This document shows, one piece after another, positions 35,601 through 45,141 of a stretch of 64,000 nt of DNA. Numbering within the stretch: the first letter of the stretch is position 1; every line of letters begins with the position of its first letter. The stretch lies in the NCBI GenBank assembly GCA_030278955.1, contig JAOANR010000014.1, positions 16,680,068 to 16,744,067 of the forward strand. Reading direction: 5' to 3'. Source of the stretch: Hygrophila difformis. Taxonomy: Eukaryota > Streptophyta > Magnoliopsida > Lamiales > Acanthaceae. A program made the position numbers and the translations under genes. A model generated the notes under the pieces. That model searched no databases. It was not told the origin of the DNA and saw only the letters and a list, made by a program, of their open reading frames with translations.

Positions 35601-36641
35601 ATATACTGAGCCAACTCCAGCTATCTGGCAATATCCGTTGTTGGCTAGGTAGACAACTCCACCGTCTACACTTTCAAGGTTGACAAACCACTCCTTCCTG
35701 GAACACATGTGGAATGAGCATCCTGAGTCTAGCAACCAGTCGTCAGTGCACGTCGTTACCGATGAGACACAAGCTAAAGAATACTCTGTCTCATCACTAT
35801 CAGCAACACAAGCCTCTGCTACAGCTTTCCCCTTTTTCTTTTGCAGCTTCGGACAATCTCTCTTCCAATGTCCTTTCTCGTGACAAAAGATACATTCGTC
35901 TTTTGACACTCTGCCTCGCGACTTGGATCTGCCTCTTCTGTCCGGTTTGTACTTGTGGCTACGGCCTCGAACGGTATGGGCTTCACCAGTCGAACTCCTG
36001 TGTTCTAACTTATCCTTCTTTCTGATCTCGTTAGAATATAAGGCAGTGGTAACTTCTTTAAAGGAAATTGTTTCCTTTCCAGTCAGCATTCTAACAATTA
36101 TATGCTCGTATTCATCGGGGAGCGAAGCTAACAGTATCAGCGCCTTGTCAACGTCATCTATCTTCTCGTCGAGATTCAATAAATCGGTGACCAAAGAATC
36201 GAATCTTGTTATGTGTTCATTCATCGTGGTACCGGGCAAATACTGGAATCGATACAGCTTCGTCTTCATGTAGAGCTTGTTCTCCGTGCTCTTTTTCATG
36301 AATTTATCCTCCAGTTCTTTCCACAGTCTGTGCGCCATCGTCTCTCTCATAAGCGGATACTTCTGCTCCTTTGAGAGACATAGCCGAATTGTACCACACG
36401 CAAGACGGTTGATCCTCGTCCAGTCTTTATCATCAACACCATCTGGTTTGGTTTCTTCAAGTGCCCCATCCAGCTCCTGCTGATACAAGATGTCCAACAC
36501 CTCGCACTGCCACATACCAAAATTATTGGTACCGTCGAATTTTTCGACATCAAATTTGGCATTTGAAACCATCGTCCGTGATGACGATGTCACCAACGGC
36601 TTCGAATCTGAAGTTGACGTTTCACTGGACCTATCCGCCAT
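32688..36641 (-). CDS. Copia gag-pol polyprotein, C-terminus shortened by a frameshift
   Basis: One open frame of 1317 residues. Gag spans about 1-250, with CCHC knuckle CIFCHEKGHWKRDC near 250. The protease has DDWLLDSGCSFHM near 305. Integrase shows HHCC (HMRLGHAGEKS, CEQCVLGKQ) and the D-D-E residues in IHSDVWGP, LRSDNGTEYRN and GVAERMNRTLLEK. RT has MDVKTAFLHGDLEEEIYM and YLLLYVDDMLI; RNase H has GYCDSDYAGDLDKRRSTTGY and STTEAEYMA. All catalytic motifs are present. The frame stops at ENPADI. One base appears lost there, since the next frame reads on with the family's usual Leu-Thr-Lys block for about 20 more codons. That short tail lies outside RNase H. Confidence 0.95.
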   Translation of the reverse strand: MADRSSETSTSDSKPLVTSSSRTMVSNAKFDVEKFDGTNNFGMWQCEVLDILYQQELDGALEETKPDGVDDKDWTRINRLACGTIRLCLSKEQKYPLMRETMAHRLWKELEDKFMKKSTENKLYMKTKLYRFQYLPGTTMNEHITRFDSLVTDLLNLDEKIDDVDKALILLASLPDEYEHIIVRMLTGKETISFKEVTTALYSNEIRKKDKLEHRSSTGEAHTVRGRSHKYKPDRRGRSKSRGRVSKDECIFCHEKGHWKRDCPKLQKKKGKAVAEACVADSDETEYSLACVSSVTTCTDDWLLDSGCSFHMCSRKEWFVNLESVDGGVVYLANNGYCQIAGVGSVYLKNHDGTTKVLTEVRYIPKFAKNLISVGLLEAKGHSINIQNGIMKVISGALVVMKGIRKNNLYHFQGNTVVGIAAAVSEADKEEEMTKLWHMRLGHAGEKSLQTLAKQGLLKGAKSCKLEFCEQCVLGKQTRVKFGTAIHNTKGIMDYIHSDVWGPTKTASLGGNHYFVTFVDDFSRRVWVYPMRTKNEAFGKFLAWKKMMENQTGRKIKVLRSDNGTEYRNNPFFDLCKKEGISQHFTVRDTPQQNGVAERMNRTLLEKVRCMLSNANLGKQFWAEAVTYASHLINRLPSTALKGKTPLEAWFCKPANDYDSLRVFGSAAYYHVKESKLDPRARKAVFVGISSGVKGYRLWCPEMKKVIFSRDVTFNESIMLKQVTKHQPDSTPQQVEHYPQQVEFQTSTTREVDGQPIEDDGPSTEEEPRESEVLTQEPQEQQDLPIAMRRPRRESRRPARFENMLAYALPVIEEGIPQTFLDAKISPEKEKWKKAMDEEMHSLEANHTWKLAKLPEGKKTIGCKWVYAQKEGFPEKNDVRYKARLVAKGYAQKEGIDYNEVFSPVVKHSSIRILLALVAQFDLELVQMDVKTAFLHGDLEEEIYMTQPEGFEVAEKEDWVCRLNKSLYGLKQSPRQWYKRFDQFMIGQKYIRSSFDHCVYFRKLHDGSFIYLLLYVDDMLIASKHKGEINRLKSQLSKEFEMKDLGEAKKILGMEITRDRKRGTLSLTQKQYLKKVLQRFGMTNKTKPVSTPFAPHFKLSASQCPKTKEEREYMSKVPYSNAVGSLMYAMVCTRPDISHAVGVVSRYMHDPGKDHWQAVKWILRYILKTLDVGLIFEKTNFTGQHIVGYCDSDYAGDLDKRRSTTGYVFTLANAPISWKSTLQSTVALSTTEAEYMAITEAVKEAIWLQGLLDDLGVGQKHVTVFCDSQSAIHLAKNQVYHARTKHIDVRYHFVREIIEEGGVKVQKIKTTENPADI

Positions 36642-36752
36642 TTCTGCTTCAAAGTTTAATTAATAGCTCACAAACGGTAGCTCAACCGATATGCGTTTCT
36701 GATGTGGAAGATCAGCTTAGCTGCGACCACAGAGCATACTATGCAACCACGA

Positions 36753-36763
36753 CTCTGATACCA
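36753..36763 (-). other. Primer binding site (initiator tRNA-Met)
   Basis: The minus strand reads TGGTATCAGAG two bases inside the 5' LTR, complementary to the 3' end of plant initiator methionine tRNA. Confidence 0.93.
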
Positions 36764-36765
36764 AT

Positions 36766-37282
36766 TGTTGTGGAAATCGGGTTGGTTTCCACCAAAATTA
36801 TACCCGAATAATGGAGCTATTAATTAAACAATAAAGAGAACACCAAGATTTAACGAGGTTCGGCACAAACTTGCCTACGTCCTCCGGGCCCCACCGAATT
36901 ATTATTTCACTATGATGGAGAAATATAACAAAAGGGTTTTGGAAATAATTTCCTGACAGACAAAACCCACTCGACAAGGAAGACTTACAAAAGCCTAAAA
37001 AATAGACTTTCTCTCTCTCTCTCTCTTTCTCAAGGAGTTTGCAGCACAATTAATTTTGCACTGCCTTAGCTATTGCCTTTGCTCTCTGCTAGGATTTTTC
37101 TGGGTACTTAGAAACAATGAAAGGGCCATGTATTTATAGCAGGAGTCGCCCACAATTCGCAGCAGAAAAATATACAGGAAATGCACGTGGGTAGCAGCTA
37201 AGTTGGACAAGCTTGGGAGACAATTTATCAAAAAATCAATGTCCACCTAACCCATTAAATTGGGCGGACCAAAACTCTGACA
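36766..37282 (-). repeat. 5' LTR of the copia element
   Basis: The 517-bp LTR matches the other LTR except for a shorter CT run ending in CTTTCTC (about 37012-37030). Confidence 0.94.
37131..37140 (-). promoter_or_regulatory. TATA box in the copia 5' LTR
   Basis: The minus strand reads GCTATAAATA, well placed in the LTR for starting gag-pol transcription. Confidence 0.6.
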
Positions 37283-37903
37283 GTGGCATTTTTCGCAGGT
37301 CTGGAAGGTGGGCTGGGGCTCGGCGGCGTGGGATGGTGGCGATAGCAGGCGCACATCTCAAGGGAAGATAGCAGAGGCGACAATTAGGGGTTCACCGCAA
37401 ACTGCAGCATCGGCGGTGCCCAGGCCAACACCAAAGGTATCCTCCAGCAAGGCAATATGCTCTCTCAGCACATTTTCCGTCGCGAACCCGAAATCCTATT
37501 CTCAATCACATACCTTAACCTTGTTGGGGTATTTCTCAGCGCACTAATCCTATTCCTACCGGAGCAAAATGTCCTCCGCCATCGCAAATTTGTAATGATG
37601 GTGTTAACGTTGTCATAGATGGGAACAAGGACGAGGTAGACGGTGGGGCCGCCGGAGATGGTAGAAATTGCTCAATGTAATGGAGTGCTGAGTTGTGTGT
37701 GGGTCGGGCTCCACTGCCACATTGGAGGGGTTTTTGAGTTTATCTATTGCCACTTCACCTAATGAAAAGGAATTAATGAAATTAGGAAACTGGTCTGGAT
37801 TAGCAAATGGAGTGGGCTAAAAAGGGCCAAAAATTTGCAAGGGACCAAATTGTATAAAAGGAAAAGAAAAAGGACATTTTAAACCATTTTTCCCTGTGAA
37901 TGT

Positions 37904-38256
37904 AGAAAGATATTTTAAAAAGAAATTAATTTTATTCAAAAAAAAAATCTAAGAATATTAACATATCAAACCCGAAAAAAATATATTAAAAAAGGCCTTG
38001 ATTAATTTTTTTTTTTTTTCACTGAATGAAATACAAATTACAAAGCACAGGGAGAAACGATAGGGGTTTGGAAGTCGGCAAATCCTATCCCCACTGGCCT
38101 TAATTATATTGATAATAATGCATTTCTATATATATAAATAGGAAGTTTCAGTGCCACAAAAATATGCAACTTGGTAGTACTATATTTTATTTATTTATAT
38201 TTGTGGTAAACTTAAGAAAACAAGTTGTAATACACTTGCTTACCGAAAAAAAGTTG
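37904..38256. other. Spacer, no gene seen
   Basis: AT-rich. A poly-T tract followed by CACTGAATGAAATACAAATT (about 38008-38045) resembles the 3' tail of a minus-strand LINE and may be a very short 5'-truncated copy, but no target duplication was found. Confidence 0.4.
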
Positions 38257-38258
38257 TA

Positions 38259-38517
38259 CTCCCTCCGTCCCACCAATCTTGTTTTGTTTGACTTTTTTAC
38301 ACTGTTCATTGTTTAACTTTGACTCAATATTATTGCAAGTATATACTTAAAAAAAATAATCGAGTTGGGTCTTGTTAGAATCGTATCATCATGTAGTTTT
38401 AGAATATATATTTTACATAATTTTTTATTATACATATTTTAAGATATTAACGGTTGAAAACGTGCATTGGATTGTGTGCAAAAATCAAACAAGATAAGTT
38501 AAGTGGGACGGAGGGAG
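38259..38517. mobile_element. Stowaway MITE (Tc1/mariner type)
   Basis: It begins CTCCCTCCGTCCCACCAA and ends GTGGGACGGAGGGAG, the classic Stowaway ends. TA dinucleotides flank both sides (38257-38258, 38518-38519). It is 259 bp and non-coding. It lies about 285 bp upstream of the PYL start codon, within its promoter region. Confidence 0.95.
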
Positions 38518-38620
38518 TAATACACTTTGCGACTCTGAATTATTCCTGGAGCTGGACACCCGGGAGTGCCCAGAAAAAATCGCAAGTTGATCCCGTTTTT
38601 ATTACACTCACATGAATCGT

Positions 38621-38630
38621 CATATAAAAC
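38621..38630 (+). promoter_or_regulatory. Probable TATA box of the PYL gene
   Basis: CATATAAAACCC lies about 180 bp upstream of the chosen ATG and is followed by a CT-rich stretch (CTTCTTTCTCTCACCCTTAC) typical of plant transcription starts. Confidence 0.6.
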
Positions 38631-38801
38631 CCTTCTTTCTCTCACCCTTACAGTGATGTAAGAAGCTCATTGAGAGTTGAAAATTTGCAACTTGTGTATA
38701 TTTCAATATATATATATGTATCTATAGATAGATACACAGACCACAGTCGTAGATATCTAATCCCCCAAAGGAAAAATCCCCAAATCAATCCAAACCCTTC
38801 C

Positions 38802-39437
38802 ATGAAAATGCCTTCCAACGAGCCCAAATCCTCTCTTCTACTCCAACGAATCAACGAGACGCCGACCACCACCGCCTCCGCCTCCGCCTGCAAGCAACCC
38901 CTGTACCGCCACCCCACCGCCGCGCAGGTCCCGGAACCCGTAGCCCGGTACCACACCTACACCGACGTCGGCCCCAACCAGTGCTGCTCCGCCGTCACCC
39001 AGCACATCTCCGCCCCGGTCGACGCCGTGTGGGCCGTCGTCCGCCGCTTCGACAACCCACAGGCGTACAAACACTTCGTCAAGAGCTGCCGCGTCATCCT
39101 CGGCGACGGCGGCGTCGGCACCATCCGCGAGGTCCGCGTCATCTCCGGGCTGCCCGCCGTCAGCAGCACCGAGCGCCTCGAGATACTCGACGACGAGCGC
39201 CACGTCATCAGCTTCAGCGTCGTCGGCGGCGACCACCGGCTGGCGAATTACCGGTCCGTGACGACGCTCCACGCCGCCCCCGACGGAGGCGGCACGGTCG
39301 TCGTCGAGTCGTACGTGGTGGATGTCCCCCAAGGTAACACTAAGGAAGAAACCTGCGTTTTTGTGGACACCATTGTTAAATGTAATCTCCAATCGTTGAC
39401 TCAAATTGCTCAGAGTTCCGCCGGTCGAAGCTCCTGA
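38802..39437 (+). CDS. Abscisic acid receptor, PYL4/5/6 subfamily
   Basis: The frame encodes 211 residues and has no intron, as is usual for this subfamily. It is a START-like (Bet v 1 fold) ABA receptor: with hormone bound it inhibits group A PP2C phosphatases and so releases SnRK2 kinases, in cytosol and nucleus. Diagnostic blocks are VGPNQCCSAVTQHISAPVD, VVRRFDNPQAYKHFVKSC (with the ligand-contacting Lys), the gate loop SGLPA, SSTERLEILDDERHVISFSV, the latch GGDHRLANYRS, and VPQGNTKEETCVFVDTIVKC. Start: the frame is open upstream to 38670, but MKMPSNEPKSSLLLQRI is the usual N-terminus of PYL4-type proteins. It shows no break and is very GC-rich, with third positions mostly G or C. PYL4, 5 and 6 cannot be separated here. 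Confidence 0.95.
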   Translation: MKMPSNEPKSSLLLQRINETPTTTASASACKQPLYRHPTAAQVPEPVARYHTYTDVGPNQCCSAVTQHISAPVDAVWAVVRRFDNPQAYKHFVKSCRVILGDGGVGTIREVRVISGLPAVSSTERLEILDDERHVISFSVVGGDHRLANYRSVTTLHAAPDGGGTVVVESYVVDVPQGNTKEETCVFVDTIVKCNLQSLTQIAQSSAGRSS

Positions 39438-42400
39438 TCGATTTATTTTACTGCCGATCGTATATTTTCCTCATGTTTGCGATCCATCTGCCGTTTTGTA
39501 TCATATATATATAGATATCATCGTATCGATCAGATGTTTGCTTTTTTTTCTTTTTTTCTTTTTATTGTCGTTGGGAGAACATGTAATGATGTTTTTCTGT
39601 TCTTGCACTTTTTGGAGGTCTGTCGATTGTAATCCTTTTGTTCAAGAACAATTAATCCTCCCTTCGATCTAATCCTATATATATATGGCCCTTCAATGAT
39701 TTTTGTTCGATTGATTCTGCATCAAGGTGAAATGATGGATTCACTTTGGATTGTTTACAAGATAGCGAATGAAGATGGATCTTGGTATGTAATTAAGTAA
39801 TTAATTAATTTGAATGCATTCTGTGTCAGAGATATGATTAATAATTATGAATCGCAGTTAGAGTAATCTATTCTAGTGTTTTCTCCATAATCACAGTCAG
39901 GCTATAAATTTATGTTTATTGTACCTATATATACAGCAGTATTCAGTATTGGATTCTGACTGTTATCTTTGTTCAGGCTAGGGTTTTTCTAACTTTTCAT
40001 ATTCAACATTATGAACACGTACGGGAGAAAACATTAATTGTTCTATGCATTCTATTTTTAATATCAACAACCACATTTCCTTAAGTTATTTACATTAGTC
40101 ACTGCTAAATACTAAATTAATAGTAAGTGAAGTATTAATTAACATCATAACATGGGTTGCACTGTCGATTTACTTTCTTCAATGTATAGTAATTGGTAGC
40201 CAATGCGGGGAACCTTGAAGTTGTAACTTGTAGTAGTGTTTATTACAGAAATGCACGTGCTAAGTTCATGTCCATTTCTTCAGTACATACATGTACCAAA
40301 TTTGTTACTTGAATTGTGTATAAATAAGTGGTTATTGAAGTAAGACCTTGGGTTCCATTGGGCGTTCCAATTTATATTCTGGCCGAACTATGCTCGAATA
40401 GCTTGAAGGCCAATTAGAAGACAATTTTTTTGTCTTAAAAAGTGTATCTTTAATTTGAATAAATTAAGGAATTGTGTCAATAAGAGTGATGATGTCTTGA
40501 TTGTGGGTTGGAAAATCTGGAAGCATTGTAACCCAAAGTTGAAGAGATATTTCAACAAATAGAAGTGAGGAAAAGTGAAGTGCAGGAAACAAACATAAAA
40601 GTATGTATGTAACAACACATAGAGGTGTAGAGATATTCAATTAAATGATTAAAGCATATATATATATATATATGTATCCTGTCCATTGCTTGTTTCATGC
40701 GACATCTGATCTGCTGCTCATGTCTTAAGTAACTTGCTGTAATCATTTATTTCCTTCATTTATTCAAATCTCAACACATTTGGGGACAATAAACTGATAG
40801 TCTGATATTACAAGCGTGAAAGAACATATGAATATGACTATTAAAATTCAAAACTACAGAGTTCAATCCAATTCAAACCAACAGTCATATTCAATTCTTG
40901 ATATGTATTGTTGGTGGATAGATATATACGTCCATAGAAATTGAACTAATTAATATAGAAATTCGCATCCAACCAGATAATAATGCATGTTGTGATGTGG
41001 TGCTTCATGAGTGGTAGACGGGGATTGTAGCCATGAGGTGGAACTGTGAGCTGTAACTATCAATTTTACATATGTGTTACGTAGAAGTAGCTGTACAGCT
41101 GTTATAAATTATAATTTGATGAGAAATAAATAATTAAATTGAAAAGTAGCTGTCGAAAGATCTCAAAAACTATTCACTGTAGCTTCTATTTGTATAGTTT
41201 TTCGGAGCTGCAATTTACAGCTACAACTTTTAAAGCTAGAGAACGAGACTATTATTTTGATATAAAACCTAAAGCTCATGAAAACTTCAAAAAATTGCAT
41301 GCAGAATAAGCATATATATGTCCATTTACCATGATGTTTGCTTTCTCCCAAATACCAACATTCTGCAGGATGAAAAAATGACAAAAAAAGAAGAAAAAAA
41401 AAGCCCAAACAAAAATAAAAATCAATAAATGTGGGTATATTAAATGAAAATGAAGGGAATCAAACAGCTAATACTGCTGCAAGTTGGCCTTTTGGTGCCA
41501 CCAACTAGCCTTTAAATAAAAGGCAAAATTAATGTACGTTTTGCAGCAACTTATTGCAACTTGCAACTTGTTGTCCCCACCCCCTACCCCCTTTCCTTAT
41601 GGTTTTTTTTTCTGTATATACATCTTTCATCATGGGAGGAATAGGGATGCAAGTATGCAACTTGCCATTTTCTTTGGTATTTTGTGGTGTGTTTAGCCTA
41701 ACAAAAATAAATACTTAAAATTACATTAGAAAACTTGTGGAATTTAATTTGTAGCCAGGCAGAGGACGACAAAAAAGGAAAACGGCAAAAAAAAAAGAAA
41801 TGGCTAAGGGCTAATATATGGGTGCAAGTTGCATTGGAATGCAAGTGGCCGGGCAGATCGAAACATATCCTTCAGTGATCCCCTCAGCCTACTTGTCTCC
41901 ATATATTCAATGCCTTCACGTTATCTCTCACTTCCCATTTCTTTACTTTTTTTATTTTTCTCCTTTTCTCTTTACGACCCTTTTATTTAGCCTTTTATTC
42001 TTTTTCTGAAATAGTAAAGGGCATTTAAAAAAAAAAAAAATTGTTTCTGCAAAAGGTTGTCCTCATCGATAGATCATCAATCTTTGGGATAAAGAGAGGA
42101 ACAATCCTATTTATAGATCTAAAATAAAACCTAGAATTTTTTTTATTATTAATTCAATAAAAATGATTAAATAAAAGTTGAGTATTCACCAAAGGGAAAT
42201 AAAAGCTGAATAGAAATTTAATTTTACCTAGATAATACGATAATAAGATAACTATTAAACGGACATGTTCTCTTCTTTCTTTTCATTTTACCTAAAAGTC
42301 ACTCGTCCAATCTTTTACCGTCCTAAAAACGTAATCCTGTTTGACTGTAATTTTGGCAAGATTTCATTTCCATAGTGTGAAATGTCATTATCTCGATCTA

Positions 42401-42775
42401 TAAAAGCTGCATTGGCTCAATTATTGGTTCCTATCTTCAATTTCCCTAAAGTAGTTCTATAACACTTCAATGTGCTGCGAAGAGAAATAAATAGGTATAT
42501 CAGTTATGAAATACTATGGGATATGAAAATTGAAATGCTAGTTTACAATGAAATACTTATGAATAAATATCAGCAGCAACTCATGACGAACTCACAGAAT
42601 AAAGTACCCATATAGTAGTAAAAAGTAAAGGTACTCAAAAGTACACAAAATTAATTTACAGACTAAAGTTCCTGCCAATTTGCAGACAAACTGTGCAAAA
42701 AAGAAGGGTTCTTTCGTTTTCTTAAAATGGTTTTTCATGCCAAGTTGTAGGGTTGTATGGGGTTTACGTACTCTA
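39438..42775. other. Downstream of the PYL gene, long non-coding stretch
   Basis: AT-rich sequence with a TA microsatellite (40658-40674), poly-T and poly-A tracts (about 42025-42041) and only short open frames without domains. The first 250 bp is presumably the 3' UTR of the PYL gene. I see no second host gene and no transposon with clear ends. Confidence 0.5.
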
Positions 42776-42778
42776 TTA

Positions 42779-42935
42779 GACCACCTCCAACGCACCGCCA
42801 TTTTTGGCGTTGGAGGGGAAAACCCCGGTTGGGCGCTCCAACGCGCCCGCAAAGATTGCGGCCGGGAACGCCATTTTTGGCGTTCCCGCACAGTGCACCG
42901 CAATTTTTTGCGGTGCACTGTTCATCGCCGCTATC
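42779..42935. repeat. GC-rich palindromic left end of the Pong-like element
   Basis: After the terminal repeat come internal palindromes: CGCCATTTTTGGCG twice (about 42797 and 42869) and CACCGCAATTTTTTGCGGTG (42897-42916). These hairpin-rich ends are not mirrored at the AT-rich right end. Confidence 0.65.
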
Positions 42936-43224
42936 CCCCCCCCCTTTTTTTTTCTCTTTTTTTATTTACTTTGTTATTTGATCTTTTTTTTCATTTTTGT
43001 TTTATTTTTTTATAATTTTTTTATTTTTCTTTTATTTGAATTATTTTCTTTCTTCTCTATTTTTTTAAAATTTAAGTTTATATTTTTTATTTTAATATAT
43101 TAAATTTAATATAAACATAATAAAATAAAACTCATTAGATTAAAATACCATAACATTAAATTTAAATTGAAATGAGATACAAATGTAGTGATAAATTAAT
43201 TAAAACATAATACAGTAAACTAAA

Positions 43225-44230
43225 TTAATAATCTCCCAAATCATGGCCAGATCCGGAACACCCGATGTCTCCAAAATAATTTTGAAAGCCAAAATTAGTG
43301 TTGGGAGTGGATGAAGACTGCTCACGCATTCTCTCCATTATTTCGGCTTGTGATTGTTGGATAAACATACGTCGGATGGGATCGGAAATTGTCATTGGAT
43401 CAATCAACATGGTTTCTTGATCTTGCTTCTTCCTGGCCAACTCATTCGCCTGTTCAATAGCAGCAATCTTCCGATCTTGGGATTTCTTTGTCTCCTCATA
43501 ATATGCCTGCATTTGTTTATTACTTTCCAACAATGAATTAACAAAAACAGAAATATCTTCACCTTTCTTCTTTTTCAGTTTAGATTTTTTAACACCCAAA
43601 GGGCGTTGAGATCCAAATCCAGATCCACTGTCGCTACCATCAGTTAAATTGACAGGAAAAGGAATTGAGGGAGGTGACATTGGAGATTCGGGCATCGGGG
43701 TATTTGAACTGAGTGATTGAGTTGAAAAATCTTCACATCGTGATTTTTGGGCCTTGCAAGAGAACTTTTCGAAATCCTTCATAATATCCCACACATGCTC
43801 AAATTTGAATCCTTTGGCATACTTCTTTTCCATCATCATCAGCTCCTTCGCTCGATTCATCTGCATATTTACTAAAGTTTTAGAATATCTATTGACATAC
43901 ATGAAAACAGATTGTCAAATACATATCTAAACTTACCAAATCATTTGTGGAGATACCACTTGGTTTCATATACTCGACTTGTTGGATGCAAGATTTAAGC
44001 TTCGCCGTGGCTGCCAAGATGGTCTGCATTCGGCTCTCAACGGAACGCCAGCTTCTATCCGGAACAGATTTATTGGGTTTTTGTAGGTTCAATGTATCAG
44101 TAACACGTTGCCAGAACATTTCTTTTTTTTGGGATATGCCAATTTCAGGATCTTGGGAAATTTCGATGTATGCATGACAAAGTTGTTTATCTTCATCAAT
44201 GCTGTAATTGGCATTTCTTGAGCTTGCCAT
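43225..44230 (-). CDS. Pong-like ORF1, Myb/SANT-like DNA-binding protein
   Basis: Two exons, 43937-44230 and 43225-43860, join in phase across a 76-bp intron (GTAAGT donor, ATGCAG acceptor) to give 309 residues. The N-terminal half is the trihelix/Myb-like domain found in Pong ORF1 and NAM-associated proteins (DKQLCHAYIEISQDPEIGIS, MFWQRVTDTLN, RSWRSVESRMQTI). The C-terminal half has KFEHVWDIMKDFEKF, a Lys-rich basic stretch (KKSKLKKKKGED) and a coiled-coil-like Gln/Lys region, as in the NAM-associated C-terminal domain. In Pong/mPing-type systems this protein acts with the transposase and binds near the ends. No stops or shifts. Confidence 0.85.
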
Positions 44231-44347
44231 AGAGAATAAATGAAAGAAAGGAGAGTATATGGTTGAAAGATATGTTGTAAATGGAATGTGGGAGGTGTAG
44301 AGTCTATTCCACTAGAACTTATTTATAAGTAAAGTTCTCACAAATCA

Positions 44348-44990
44348 AACGGTCAAGATCCTACCGACAAATCTAATGGTTCAGATTTAAAGAATGAATC
44401 CAATGGTTCAGATCGAGTCGTTTGAATTGGATGCCACATCAACGGTCAAGATTCTACCGACAAATCTAATGGTTCGGATTTAAAGAATGAATCCAATGGT
44501 TCAGATCGAGTCGTTTGAATTGGATGCCACATCAACGGTCAAGATTCTACCGACAAATCTAATGGTTCGGATTTAAAGAATGAATCCAATGGTTCAGATC
44601 GAGTCGTTTGAATTGGATGCCACATCAACGGTCAAGATTCTACCGACAAATCTAATGGTTTGGATTTAAAGAATGAATCCAATGGTTCAGATCGAGTCGT
44701 TTGAATTGGATGCCACATCAACGGTCAAGATTCTACCGACAAATCTAATGGTTCGGATTTAAAGAATGAATCCAATGGTTCAGATCGAGTCGTTTGAATT
44801 GGATGCTACATCAACGGTCAAGATTCTACCGACAAATCTAATGGTTCGGATTTAAAGAATGAATCCAATGGTTCAGATCGAGTCGTTTGAATTGGATGCC
44901 ACATCAACGGTCAAGATCCTACCGACACATTCAATGGTTCAGATTATGTCTTTTTAAATAATATTCCACATTAACGGTCAGGATCATACC
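44348..44990. repeat. 93-bp tandem repeat between the Pong-like genes
   Basis: AACGGTCAAGATTCTACCGA recurs at 44348, 44441, 44534, 44627, 44720, 44813 and 44906, exactly 93 bp apart, with a decayed copy at 44973. Each unit holds two related boxes, AATCTAATGGTTCGGATTT and AATCCAATGGTTCAGATCG. The array fills the intergenic region from which both genes are transcribed outward. It could serve as a shared promoter or a binding array; this is inference. Confidence 0.9.
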
Positions 44991-45141
44991 GACACATTTA
45001 ATGGTTCAGATTGAAAGCATAAATCCAATGGCTCGTATTCTTTCTAGAAAATATTCAATTTCTCTATTTAAGGTAGACATCTTGTTTAGAATTACACATT
45101 CAAATTTTCATTGTATTCCGATTAAAAAAAATCTTAGGATA

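Larger units (their letters stand above)
31987..37282 (-). mobile_element. Young Ty1/copia LTR retrotransposon
   Basis: Two LTRs (31987-32517 and 36766-37282), a tRNA-Met primer site, a purine tract and one long gag-pol frame are present, bounded by a perfect duplication GTGGC (31982-31986 and 37283-37287). The two LTRs appear identical except for the length of one CT run, so insertion was recent. It interrupts the MULE interior. Domain order (integrase before RT) makes it copia; the gag and pol style suits the Tork/Tnt1-like group, which I infer without a tree. Confidence 0.96.
31378..37893. mobile_element. Mutator-like element (MULE) carrying GC-rich sequence, split by a copia element
   Basis: Terminal inverted repeats of about 200 bp begin GGAAAAATGGTTATAAATGT on the left. 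The right end, reverse-complemented, begins GGAAAAATGGTTTAAAATGT. Both continue with matching blocks such as GTCCTTTTTCTTTTC and CCCTTTTTAG. CTGTGAATGT flanks both sides (31368-31377 and 37894-37903), fitting the 9-10 bp duplication of MULEs. Without the copia insertion it is about 1.2 kb with no transposase. The interior (about 31860-31986 and 37288-37700) is much more GC-rich than the surroundings, as in Pack-MULEs with captured gene fragments, but I could not identify a donor gene. Confidence 0.85.

Noticed and set aside
38670..38801. 44-codon N-terminal extension of the PYL frame
   Set aside because: It covers the TATA-proximal leader and reads unlike PYL proteins; the Met at 38802 gives the usual N-terminus.
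38838..39404. Minus-strand frame of 188 codons
   Set aside because: Antisense shadow of the GC-rich PYL coding sequence.
45001..45141. Upstream in-frame extension of the Pong-like transposase
   Set aside because: It begins inside the last decayed copy of the 93-bp repeat and looks non-coding; the Met at 45142 starts an acidic N-terminus typical of the family.
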